Assembly: GCA_900766925.1 (NCBI GenBank)
Contig: CAAFXG010000059.1
Location: forward strand, 1-21,515
Length of the DNA: 21,515 nucleotides
Direction of reading: 5' to 3'
From: Lachnospiraceae bacterium
GTDB lineage: Bacteria > Bacillota > Clostridia > Lachnospirales > Lachnospiraceae
Shown: positions 7,188 through 14,136 of the stretch, piece after piece
How positions within the stretch are numbered: the stretch's first letter is position 1
How the letters are laid out: every line of letters starts with the position of its first letter
The notes under the pieces: generated by a model
The model's input: only the letters and a program-made list of their open reading frames with translations
Databases searched by the model: none
What the model was told of the DNA's origin: nothing
Position numbers and translations under genes: made by a program

Positions 7188-7271
7188 TATTTTCCAAAAA
7201 AACAATTTGATATGGTTACTTTTTGTTCGTATTGTTTATATTCATTACCTTTATTTGCACAGTTCATTTCT

Positions 7272-8810
7272 TTACTGTTCGTTAATTTTCTCTCCCAAAG
7301 CCATCAAAATGAAAATATACGGCATATTCATAATCTGCGCAAAACTGACCAAATTTAAAAGAATATATCCACAAATGCCAAAAACCACTACCCATAATTC
7401 GGAATGCAGCTTAAGCTCTTGCGTGAAGTTTCTTAAAGAAATAACTATAACAGCAAAATAGCTCAATGCACCCAATAATCCTATATTTATGTAGTTATTG
7501 AGCATTTCACAATGACAATTGGTGAGTCTGTAACTCCCGAACATTTCTGACAGTCTTGGTGCAAGATTAGGAAACGAATACAGATATATATCAAAACAAT
7601 CCGGGCCTACTCCAAACAGGAACTGCCTCAAATTCATGGATTTTATCAATTCAAAACTAATCATCCATATTCCGAATCTCCCATTACCGAAGTTCTCATC
7701 AAGTACTATCCAACCATTTTTCATTGCACAATATATTGCAAAAACAGTTCCTAATATCAATAGTGCAAAGAATCCTAAACGTATCCCATACAAGATTTCT
7801 TCAACTTTCTTACGATGCATACTTATATTATAGAATTTTTTTGAATCATTACATAATTCTCGTTTTTTTTCATCTCCACTTTGATTAGTCAAAAGATCAT
7901 ATTGTGGACAGGCAAAATACACCACCAACCAAACCGCGCAAGCAATTGAAAAGAACAATATCCCAGGTTGATGAGTCATAAAATACTTGATAAGCATATT
8001 ATTGTATTTCATTCCCTTCGGAAATGCTTTCTCCAACCAAAAAACCGCCTCCATTGCCAGCGAACCAATTGCAAACAGTTCGATAAATATCTGTAATCTT
8101 TTCTTTGAGTTAAACGCCTGCCATAATAAAATACTTCCCCATCCAAGAACTACAAGAAACGCTGCAGAACTTCCCTGAACAAGTCCCGCCAACATTGCCA
8201 CAAAACAATAACTCCCACTTAATAGTTTCATTTTACCGGTAGAAATAAGATACAGGCCTATCCCCATAGACGCCATAATGGACCAGTATCCACAAAACCA
8301 GTTAATATTACCGATTGTTGAAATAAATGCAGTATGCTCTACTTTCATGTCAATAGGGTAAACAGCAAAACGATTCAATATGCCCAGCGCAAATACTACT
8401 GTTGCTCCCCCCAATGCCATCCATACTATTGCATGCACTCCTTTATTCTGTAATGAACCAACATTCTTTATGCAAAAATAAGTGAGCACAAAAACGATTT
8501 GACTGAACATTCCCATGTACCAATCTTCAGAGCCACGCCAAGCCGCACTTCTATAGTCAGATAAGATAGCTGAGATTATATTTGCACCCAGAAACACTAA
8601 TACAGTTTTGTCCAATAATGAGAATTCTATTTTGTCTTTCCACAATATCAGCGGACACATGATCAGTAGTGCAACCATATGAAATTTGATAAAAAAGTCA
8701 TATTTTGCGATTCCAATATCATAATAACCATTCTTGAAAAAAAGTGGATAAATAATAAACATTACAAAACAATAAATATACATACTGTAGTTTGATAATT
8801 TCTTAACCAT
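7272..8810 (-). CDS. O-antigen ligase/polymerase-like membrane protein
   Basis: A 512-aa protein with about 11 to 13 hydrophobic helices and a large loop before the last ones. It matches the O-antigen ligase (Wzy_C) pattern: GNIN before a helix (167-170), a later GNGRFGIW (375-382), then FLFGVGPD (398-404), and a short conserved His motif HCEMLNNY (433-440) leading into a final helix pair. Proteins of this family join or polymerise lipid-linked glycans on the outer face of the membrane; in Gram-positives they serve capsule, teichoic-acid-like or glycoprotein glycans. No other glycan gene adjoins it, so it looks orphaned. The ATG has AGAGG about 10 nt upstream. The linker at 300-335 is hydrophilic and may be cytoplasmic. 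Substrate unknown. Confidence 0.75.
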   Translation of the reverse strand: MVKKLSNYSMYIYCFVMFIIYPLFFKNGYYDIGIAKYDFFIKFHMVALLIMCPLILWKDKIEFSLLDKTVLVFLGANIISAILSDYRSAAWRGSEDWYMGMFSQIVFVLTYFCIKNVGSLQNKGVHAIVWMALGGATVVFALGILNRFAVYPIDMKVEHTAFISTIGNINWFCGYWSIMASMGIGLYLISTGKMKLLSGSYCFVAMLAGLVQGSSAAFLVVLGWGSILLWQAFNSKKRLQIFIELFAIGSLAMEAVFWLEKAFPKGMKYNNMLIKYFMTHQPGILFFSIACAVWLVVYFACPQYDLLTNQSGDEKKRELCNDSKKFYNISMHRKKVEEILYGIRLGFFALLILGTVFAIYCAMKNGWIVLDENFGNGRFGIWMISFELIKSMNLRQFLFGVGPDCFDIYLYSFPNLAPRLSEMFGSYRLTNCHCEMLNNYINIGLLGALSYFAVIVISLRNFTQELKLHSELWVVVFGICGYILLNLVSFAQIMNMPYIFILMALGEKINEQ

Positions 8811-9335
8811 TTTTCCGTTCCTCTATCAAACAAGCAAAAATAATCCGGCAAATAATGCCACGAACATAAAGCAACAATCTCAGTATTATTAGGAGATGAA
8901 GTGACCTGAATGGCTACATTCTCATCAGCCCTATCAACCTCTTTTTCTACAGTTTCCTGTCCATCAATTTAACGCAACTATTACAAAAACCACTATACTT
9001 AGTATAAATTGATTATTCCGTTTGCTAATGAAATATCTTACCGGTCAGTTTAGTTTTTGTTTATGATTCCCACATCATTCCATATTATGGGTCCATAATG
9101 GGATGATACCTAATTACTATTATTAACACCATAAACGCATCATAGGCTCTACTGGCTTTATCTTCCTCTGATCTAACCGTTATTATGTCAATTATTCTTT
9201 TTCTCATAAGTAATTCTCTTAGTTTTATAGCTAGAGTATATCCTTTTGATATGAGTGAATTCAAACATAACTATACAAGAAGCGAAAGAACGTCATTCCA
9301 AACTAAAAGGCACAGATATTTGTTTGGACGCAACA
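8811..9335. other. intergenic gap with a coding remnant and dyads
   Basis: On the minus strand, 8820-8968 is an open frame beginning (after a TAA) IDGQETVEKEVDRADENVAI, without a start codon or ribosome binding site, probably a remnant of a gene lost before the membrane-protein gene. Dyads: TATACT-T-AGTATA (8994-9006) and an imperfect 15-bp hairpin (9074-9107, core ATTATGG/CCATAAT). Plus-strand codons at 9255-9335 (starting MNSNITIQEAK) also look coding but run into the structured repeat. No intact gene is seen. Confidence 0.45.
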
Positions 9336-9424
9336 GAGAGCGCGAGATGTGAAAAGGTCCGGTGGACCTTTTCAGGAACCCGCATAATGAAATTATGCGG
9401 TGTTCCTAAACATCTCGTGCTCTT
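9336..9424 (+). repeat. structured repeat, copy 3 (complete three-way junction)
   Basis: The most complete copy. An outer stem of 13 bp with one G-T pair joins GAGCGCGAGATGT (9338-9350) to 9410-9422. Inside are hairpin 1, a perfect 10-bp stem with GGT loop (9351-9373), and hairpin 2, 14 bp with one bulged T and a GAA loop (9375-9406). Almost every base is paired, giving a compact two-armed fold. It directly abuts the terminator hairpin of tRNA-Gly. Confidence 0.85.
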
Positions 9425-9468
9425 AAAACAAAAGCGACTATCCACTGGGATAGTCGCTTTGTTTTAAG
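9422..9468 (-). terminator. terminator of the tRNA-Gly gene
   Basis: A long hairpin with CTTAAAAC/GTTTTAAG, A/T and GCGACTATCC/GGATAGTCGC segments (about 21 bp, one bulge, 4-nt loop). On the minus strand it starts at the tRNA 3' end and its second arm carries TTTTGTTTT. It is also able to act on the plus strand. Confidence 0.8.
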
Positions 9469-9541
9469 AGCGCGAGACGGGACTCGAACCCGCGGCCCCG
9501 ACCTTGGCAAGGTCGTGCTCCACCAACTGAGCCACTCGCGC
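9469..9541 (-). tRNA. tRNA-Gly (anticodon GCC)
   Basis: A 73-nt cloverleaf on the minus strand: acceptor GCGCGAG/CTCGCGC (7 bp), D-stem GCTC/GAGC, anticodon stem CGACC/GGTCG with loop TTGCCAA giving anticodon GCC at 9506-9508, and T-arm GCGGG-TTCGAGT-CCCGT. It reads GGC and GGU glycine codons. The 3' CCA is not encoded; the discriminator base is U. It has its own promoter and terminator. Its 3' end faces the AT-rich accessory side of the window. Confidence 0.98.
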
Positions 9542-9573
9542 ATATTCACAAGCCGGTCACAACCGACTTGTTT

Positions 9574-9602
9574 ATATTACCATTAGCACAATGATATGTC
9601 AA
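9574..9602 (-). promoter_or_regulatory. promoter of tRNA-Gly
   Basis: On the minus strand a perfect TTGACA (9597-9602) lies 17 nt before TAATAT (9574-9579). A 10-bp hairpin (9548-9571) lies between this promoter and the tRNA; because the start site falls inside it, it would form only in transcripts reading through from the GH3 gene. Confidence 0.65.
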
Positions 9603-9641
9603 CAACTTTTTTAATTTATTTTTACCTTATTTTCCTATACT

Positions 9642-10979
9642 TTATTCTTCAATTGTTGACTTATATTTAATCTTGAATACCCTGGCAAGTGAGTCATTGA
9701 TTCTCTGCTCACTGATGGTACCGTCCTTAACTGCTTCCACAACCGCATTGTAGGCTGACTCAAAGTCCTCGGGCAGGTATACCATATCAGCACCGGCCTT
9801 AAGCACCTTGATAGCTGCCTCGTCAGAGCTGTAATAATCCTTAATTGCAGCCTGGTTCAGCGCATCAGAGATAACCAGTCCATTGTACTGATACTCAGTT
9901 CTTAAGATGTCTGTAATTACTTCCTTAGAGAGCGAGCAGGGAGTAGTCTCATCACCTGTAAGCTCGGGAGCGATCACATTACTTACCATTATTGCCTCAG
10001 CACCGGCGTCGATAACATTCTTGAATACAGTCATCTCGGCTGCTGCCATCTCATCCTTGGTTCTTGCTGTTGTCGACAGGCCTTCAGCAGGATCCTTATC
10101 AGCAGTTGCCTGTCCCGGGAAATAACCCACGCATGCAGTCACACCCTTATCAGCCAGAGTACTCATGCCTGCGATCACAAGATTTGATACCAGGTTAGTA
10201 TCTGCACCAAAGGTATCAGCACTAAGCGGGCTCTCGACTCCGTCAATGTTTAAGTCTGCATTAGGTCCTATAACCATATTGAAGCCAAGAGTTACCAGTC
10301 TGTCTCCCATGGTTGCATATTCATTGGTAGAATCTCCCTGGGCAGCGCACTCATCATAGGACTTGAGTGCTTCATATTTAAGAGGCTTATTAAGAACCGA
10401 ATCCTCACCCAGTCCTTCATTCACAGCAAGGAACATTGGATGCTTACTATAGGATACGGTATTTGCCAGCATCTCCTTAATCTGTGATTCATCCTTGATA
10501 TTCTTGGATGAATACACCAATCCGCCGACATTATATTTCTCTATGGCTTCCTTGGTACCGTCTCCTGCTTTAACAGCCACATCAACGCCGGTCAGCTGCT
10601 CAGGTGTCACAATGAATAATCCTGCCACCTTCTCTTCCACCGACATCTCTGATATGTATGACTCTACAACCTCAGTTAACAGATCCTCCTCTGTATACTC
10701 AGGCTCCTCTTCGACAACCTCTTCCTCTTCGGCCTCGGCTTCAAGCTGCGCCTGCATCTCTGCCTCAGCCTCAGCCTCGCGCTGCTGCTCAAGTGCCAGC
10801 TGCTCCTCTTCAATCTTGGCCTTCTTATCATTAATTACTCCGATTAAGGTCTTCACTCCGAAGAATCCGCCGGCAGCAATTCCCGCAATAATTACAATCA
10901 GACATAAGTAAGAGAGAATCGTATTCCTAACTCTTCTTCTGTGTCTGTATTCTCTTCCCGATTTCCTTGAATCTGACAT
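9642..10979 (-). CDS. membrane-anchored glycoside hydrolase family 3 protein, probably inactive or altered
   Basis: A 445-aa protein: basic cytoplasmic start, one membrane helix (about 21-43), a very Glu/Ala/Gln-rich coiled segment (51-100), then a GH3 N-terminal-type barrel (103-440) related to NagZ beta-N-acetylhexosaminidase. Family landmarks are LGFNMVIGPNADL (231-243), VGYFPGQ (284-290) and VISDALN (369-375), where Asp372 fits the nucleophile. However, the NagZ substrate motif KHFPGHG is reduced to GYFPGQA, the DSH acid/base loop is KDPAEG here, and the DQEGG-type motif reads VNEGLGED (186-193). The His of the catalytic dyad is absent, so ordinary hydrolase activity is doubtful. Start ATG has GAGAGG at good distance. 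It lies 87 bp after a D,D-carboxypeptidase gene on the same strand, suggesting a wall-related role outside the membrane. Confidence 0.82.
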   Translation of the reverse strand: MSDSRKSGREYRHRRRVRNTILSYLCLIVIIAGIAAGGFFGVKTLIGVINDKKAKIEEEQLALEQQREAEAEAEMQAQLEAEAEEEEVVEEEPEYTEEDLLTEVVESYISEMSVEEKVAGLFIVTPEQLTGVDVAVKAGDGTKEAIEKYNVGGLVYSSKNIKDESQIKEMLANTVSYSKHPMFLAVNEGLGEDSVLNKPLKYEALKSYDECAAQGDSTNEYATMGDRLVTLGFNMVIGPNADLNIDGVESPLSADTFGADTNLVSNLVIAGMSTLADKGVTACVGYFPGQATADKDPAEGLSTTARTKDEMAAAEMTVFKNVIDAGAEAIMVSNVIAPELTGDETTPCSLSKEVITDILRTEYQYNGLVISDALNQAAIKDYYSSDEAAIKVLKAGADMVYLPEDFESAYNAVVEAVKDGTISEQRINDSLARVFKIKYKSTIEE

Positions 10980-11066
10980 ATATCAATCCTCTCGTTTTGC
11001 TCAAACTACACCATATATTGTATAGCAGCCACCTGCAAAACGCAATATACTTCTCCCCTTCAATTT

Positions 11067-12173
11067 CTATTCAGCAAACTCCTTATACAGTGCGACATGG
11101 TCATATATGCATCTCCATCCGCTCGTCGAATCGGCAGTCGCACAGATATAGTTATTGCCGGATGCATCAACTCCGTAGCTCACTGCACAGTTGCCCGACT
11201 GAACCACATATCCGGTCTTGCCGCAGACAACCTCACCGCCGGTATCCTTATCCTCAATTCTTCTTAGGAACCAGTTGGATATTGTAATCCCGTCCGGATG
11301 CACAGCTGTCGGGGATGTGGTATAGGTATGCGCGCTCATGACCTCGCGACACAGCTCGTTATCCATAGCCGCCTCCATCATCATCGCCATATCATAGATT
11401 GTGCAATAATGGTTCTCATCATAGAGTCCGATGCAGTTTGTGAAGTGTGCACTGTCACCAAGCCCCAGAGCCTCAAGCTTCTCATTCATAAGCTCCACGA
11501 AGGCCTCCTCGCTGCCCGCTATATAGTAAGCAAGCCCAAGCGCCGCATCCGCACCCGACGGCAGTATCGTTCCATACATGAGGTCCCTCACCGTCACCGT
11601 CTCATCCCTGTCAAAGCCGACATTGCTGCAATCGTTCTTAAACGTATAATCCGTTATCTCAATCGGAATCGTGAACTTCGAGTCGAGATCATCCTCACTC
11701 AGGTGCTCCGCCGCCACCAGAGCCGTCAGCACCTTGGTCATCGACGCCGGATTAATCCTGTCATATGCATTGCGCTCTGACAGAATAATATCATTATCCA
11801 TATCTATAAAAATCGCATACTGACTGACTATTTCCTCCCCCGGAGTGCGTGTGTCATCAGTACTCGAAGCACTGTATACCTCCGCAGGCACCTCCACCTC
11901 CGGAGTCGGAGTAACAAGGAGCGCCAGGTCCTCTTCACTTATTGTTTCAGCAACAGGCATTACCCTTTCTGTCAAAGCTACGTCCTTACCTCCGCCACCT
12001 TTCACAGTCCTGGCAACCACAGCAACAACCACAGTTAGTATTATTATTCCCAAAATAAAAACAGGAGCAAATCTTTTCGCCAGTGCCCTTCTCCTCTGCT
12101 GCTTCAGCTTCTCTAACTGCATGGCCTTGATTTTTTCCTGTCTGCTTAACCTTTGTAAATCCTTTGAATCCAT
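11067..12173 (-). CDS. D-alanyl-D-alanine carboxypeptidase, membrane-anchored (serine type)
   Basis: A 368-aa peptidase of the S11 (DacA/PBP5-like) family, which removes the last D-Ala from peptidoglycan stem peptides. A basic, Gln/Lys-rich cytoplasmic start is followed by one N-terminal membrane helix (about 36-54), a disordered spacer (60-110), and the catalytic domain. The active-site motifs are SMTK (Ser144, Lys147), SGA (206-208) in place of the usual SGN, and KTG (319-321). The Asn-to-Ala change in the second motif is a recurrent variant and does not by itself show inactivity. It lacks the PBP5 C-terminal amphipathic anchor, the N-terminal helix taking that job. The ribosome binding site is weak; the leader upstream is long. 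Likely first gene of an operon with the GH3-family protein. Confidence 0.9.
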   Translation of the reverse strand: MDSKDLQRLSRQEKIKAMQLEKLKQQRRRALAKRFAPVFILGIIILTVVVAVVARTVKGGGGKDVALTERVMPVAETISEEDLALLVTPTPEVEVPAEVYSASSTDDTRTPGEEIVSQYAIFIDMDNDIILSERNAYDRINPASMTKVLTALVAAEHLSEDDLDSKFTIPIEITDYTFKNDCSNVGFDRDETVTVRDLMYGTILPSGADAALGLAYYIAGSEEAFVELMNEKLEALGLGDSAHFTNCIGLYDENHYCTIYDMAMMMEAAMDNELCREVMSAHTYTTSPTAVHPDGITISNWFLRRIEDKDTGGEVVCGKTGYVVQSGNCAVSYGVDASGNNYICATADSTSGWRCIYDHVALYKEFAE

Positions 12174-12565
12174 ATGGATATAATATCACATTTCTGTATA
12201 TACCTGCATACGGTTTCATCGATTCTTCACAGATTTTAATTCGAAAAACAATACGGACAAATTATTAGCGGGTACTGAATCTTCTTTTAATCCAATACCC
12301 GCTTCTATGATGATGTCTCCAATGGTCTATACCTCTCTTTCTTACATCTGTCCCTATTCAGTTGTACTGACTACTTATCCGGCACTTCTTCCTATGTACT
12401 TATGTACTGCGATTATCATCTCTCGCTCATCCTGGCCACTCTTCGTCACTTTGATAATTGATTAACTAGTCTGGCGGTCCGTCCTCCTTATCTTTACTCG
12501 TCTATCTCCATCTATAGACACCTACCTTCAAGTAGGATTGTTTTCTTCGTCTGTCTCTTTGTTAT
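12174..12565 (-). promoter_or_regulatory. long ORF-free leader of the carboxypeptidase operon
   Basis: About 390 nt separate the predicted start of transcription from the start codon. The RNA strand is purine-rich and carries stems CCTAC/GTAGG (12521-12536), GTCTAT/ATAGAC (12500-12519), and a 15-bp hairpin with AGCGGGTA/TACCCGCT base (12267-12303, three G-T pairs) near its end. Only tiny frames (five codons or fewer) are present. It does not match the T-box, c-di-AMP, c-di-GMP, lysine or guanidine riboswitch motifs I know, nor RNase P, SRP, tmRNA or 6S RNA. It may be a regulatory leader or a separate small RNA. Confidence 0.45.
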
Positions 12566-12571
12566 GGTCTT

Positions 12572-12600
12572 ACTATACACCACGTCCATATAATTGTCAA
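12572..12600 (-). promoter_or_regulatory. strong sigma-A-type promoter of the carboxypeptidase leader
   Basis: Perfect -35 TTGACA (12595-12600), 17-nt spacer, -10 TATAGT (12572-12577) on the minus strand, preceded by an AT-rich stretch that could act as an UP element. The remaining gap, 12601-12783, holds nothing recognised besides this AT-rich stretch. Confidence 0.8.
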
Positions 12601-12783
12601 CACATTTTTGTAAATATTTTTATATTTTTTATAATCTGTTATAATTTTCAGATATTTTCACACAATTATGTGTTGTAGCAAGGTATATTCTGTTTATAAA
12701 TGATATACTCTTCACCACCCTCCTGGCTAATCAGCATGACATTTTTAGCCGGTTAATCTTCTTTCGTTTCATCTCTCCCACAC

Positions 12784-12818
12784 AAAAAATCAGCCGGTCT
12801 CTTTAGAGACTGGCTGAT
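12784..12818 (-). terminator. terminator of the hom-ask operon, overlapping the stop codon
   Basis: On the minus strand a 14-bp stem with one mismatch is followed by six T. Its first arm contains the last four to five codons and the TAA of aspartate kinase, so translating ribosomes would cover one arm. Confidence 0.85.
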
Positions 12819-14122
12819 ACAAAGATGTCATATATTGCTTTAATTGCCGCTTCGAAGTCCGCATTGGTAACTCCGATGATGATGTTAAGCTCCGATGACC
12901 CCTGGTCAATCATCTTAACATTGATATTGGCATGTGCGAGAGATGCGAAGATTCTTCCCGCTGTACCTCTGGTAGATCTCATGCCCCTTCCGACTACAGC
13001 GATGAGGGCAAGGTCTGCTTCTATGTCAATGCTGTCAGGATGTGTCATACGATGTATGCCGGAAACAACCTGCTGCTCCTTATCCATGAACTCATCCTGG
13101 TGAACGAATACCGTCATGGTATCGATTCCCGAAGGCATATGCTCAATGGAGATTCCGTTGTCCTCGAATACTCCGAGAACCTTGCGGCAGAAGCCAATCT
13201 CGCTGTTCATCTTAGCCTTATCTATATTGACCGAACAGAAGCCCTTCTTACCTGCAATACCGGTAATTACGTACTTCGACTTCTGACAGGTGCTCTCCAC
13301 AATCCATGTACCCGGGTCCTCGGGAGCGTTGGTATTCTTAATATTAATCGGTATTCCCTCTCTTCTAACCGGGAAGATTGCATCCTCATGAAGAACGGAA
13401 GCACCCATGTACGAAAGCTCTCTAAGCTCTCTGTAGGTAATTGTTTCAATCGGTTCAGGATTATCAATTATACGTGGATCGGCTACCAGGAATCCCGATA
13501 CATCCGTCCAGTTCTCATACAGGTCAACCCTTGCTGCTCTTGATACGATGGAGCCGGTAATGTCTGAGCCACCGCGCGAAAAGGTCTTAACCTTACCGTC
13601 CGGCGTAGAACCGTAGAAGCCCGGAACCACGGCATTGTCTACCTTGCCGAGTCTGACCGATAATATATTATTTGTCTTTTCAGCATCAAAATTGCCCTCC
13701 TCATCAAAGAAGATGACCTCAGCTGCATCGATAAATTCAAAACCCAAATAGTTAGCCATTATTTTGCCGTTTAAGTACTCACCGCGGCTGGCTGCATAAT
13801 CTGAGCCTGCCTTGGATTTGAACATATCGGCTATAGTCTCAAATTCAGCGTCAAGAGTCATGTTAAGCTTGAGACCCTTGATAATCTCGTTATATCTCTC
13901 CTTAATTGACTGAAGCTCACTTATGAAATCCTTGCCTGCCTCAGCAAGAGCGTAGGTCTGATAGAGCATATCAGTGACCTTGGTATCTGCACTGAATCTC
14001 TTACCCGGAGCGCTGGGAACAACATATTTTCTTGACTTGTCGCTTCTTACAATATCTCCAACCTTTTTGAACTGCTCGGCACTTGCCAGTGAGCTGCCGC
14101 CGAATTTAACAACCTTTTTCAT
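12803..14122 (-). CDS. aspartate kinase (monofunctional, two ACT domains)
   Basis: A 439-aa enzyme phosphorylating aspartate at the entry to lysine, threonine and methionine synthesis. The N-terminal kinase motif is KFGGSS (6-11), followed by RGEYLNGK (113-120) and SRGGSDITG (182-190), which bind aspartate and ATP. The C-terminal third (about 285-439) carries paired ACT domains, with GIAGKKGFCSVNI and the second-domain strand MIDQGSSELNIIIGV, the allosteric site for end-product inhibition. Which amino acid inhibits it cannot be read, and Firmicutes often have several paralogues, so no symbol is given. GGAGG precedes the ATG. It follows homoserine dehydrogenase by 14 bp in one operon, which hints at a threonine-branch isozyme. 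Confidence 0.95.
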   Translation of the reverse strand: MKKVVKFGGSSLASAEQFKKVGDIVRSDKSRKYVVPSAPGKRFSADTKVTDMLYQTYALAEAGKDFISELQSIKERYNEIIKGLKLNMTLDAEFETIADMFKSKAGSDYAASRGEYLNGKIMANYLGFEFIDAAEVIFFDEEGNFDAEKTNNILSVRLGKVDNAVVPGFYGSTPDGKVKTFSRGGSDITGSIVSRAARVDLYENWTDVSGFLVADPRIIDNPEPIETITYRELRELSYMGASVLHEDAIFPVRREGIPINIKNTNAPEDPGTWIVESTCQKSKYVITGIAGKKGFCSVNIDKAKMNSEIGFCRKVLGVFEDNGISIEHMPSGIDTMTVFVHQDEFMDKEQQVVSGIHRMTHPDSIDIEADLALIAVVGRGMRSTRGTAGRIFASLAHANINVKMIDQGSSELNIIIGVTNADFEAAIKAIYDIFVSASL

Positions 14123-14136
14123 CTCTCCTCCAAATA

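Noticed and set aside
9255..9467. Plus-strand frame of 70 codons ending at the tRNA-Gly terminator
   Set aside because: The first 26 codons look coding, but the rest is repeat and terminator sequence; no ribosome binding site. At most a remnant.
6180..9480. CRISPR array
   Set aside because: The repeats are only three, unequally spaced, long and internally folded; no regular spacers and no cas genes.
1..9541. Prophage or integrative element
   Set aside because: No integrase, relaxase, transposase or structural phage gene is present in the window.
10495..10911. 138-codon Ser-rich plus-strand frame
   Set aside because: Reverse reading of the Glu/Ala-rich linker of the GH3-family protein gives a Ser/Ala-rich artefact.
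11298..11780. 160-codon plus-strand frame
   Set aside because: Antisense shadow of the carboxypeptidase, rich in His and Arg as expected from reverse reading.
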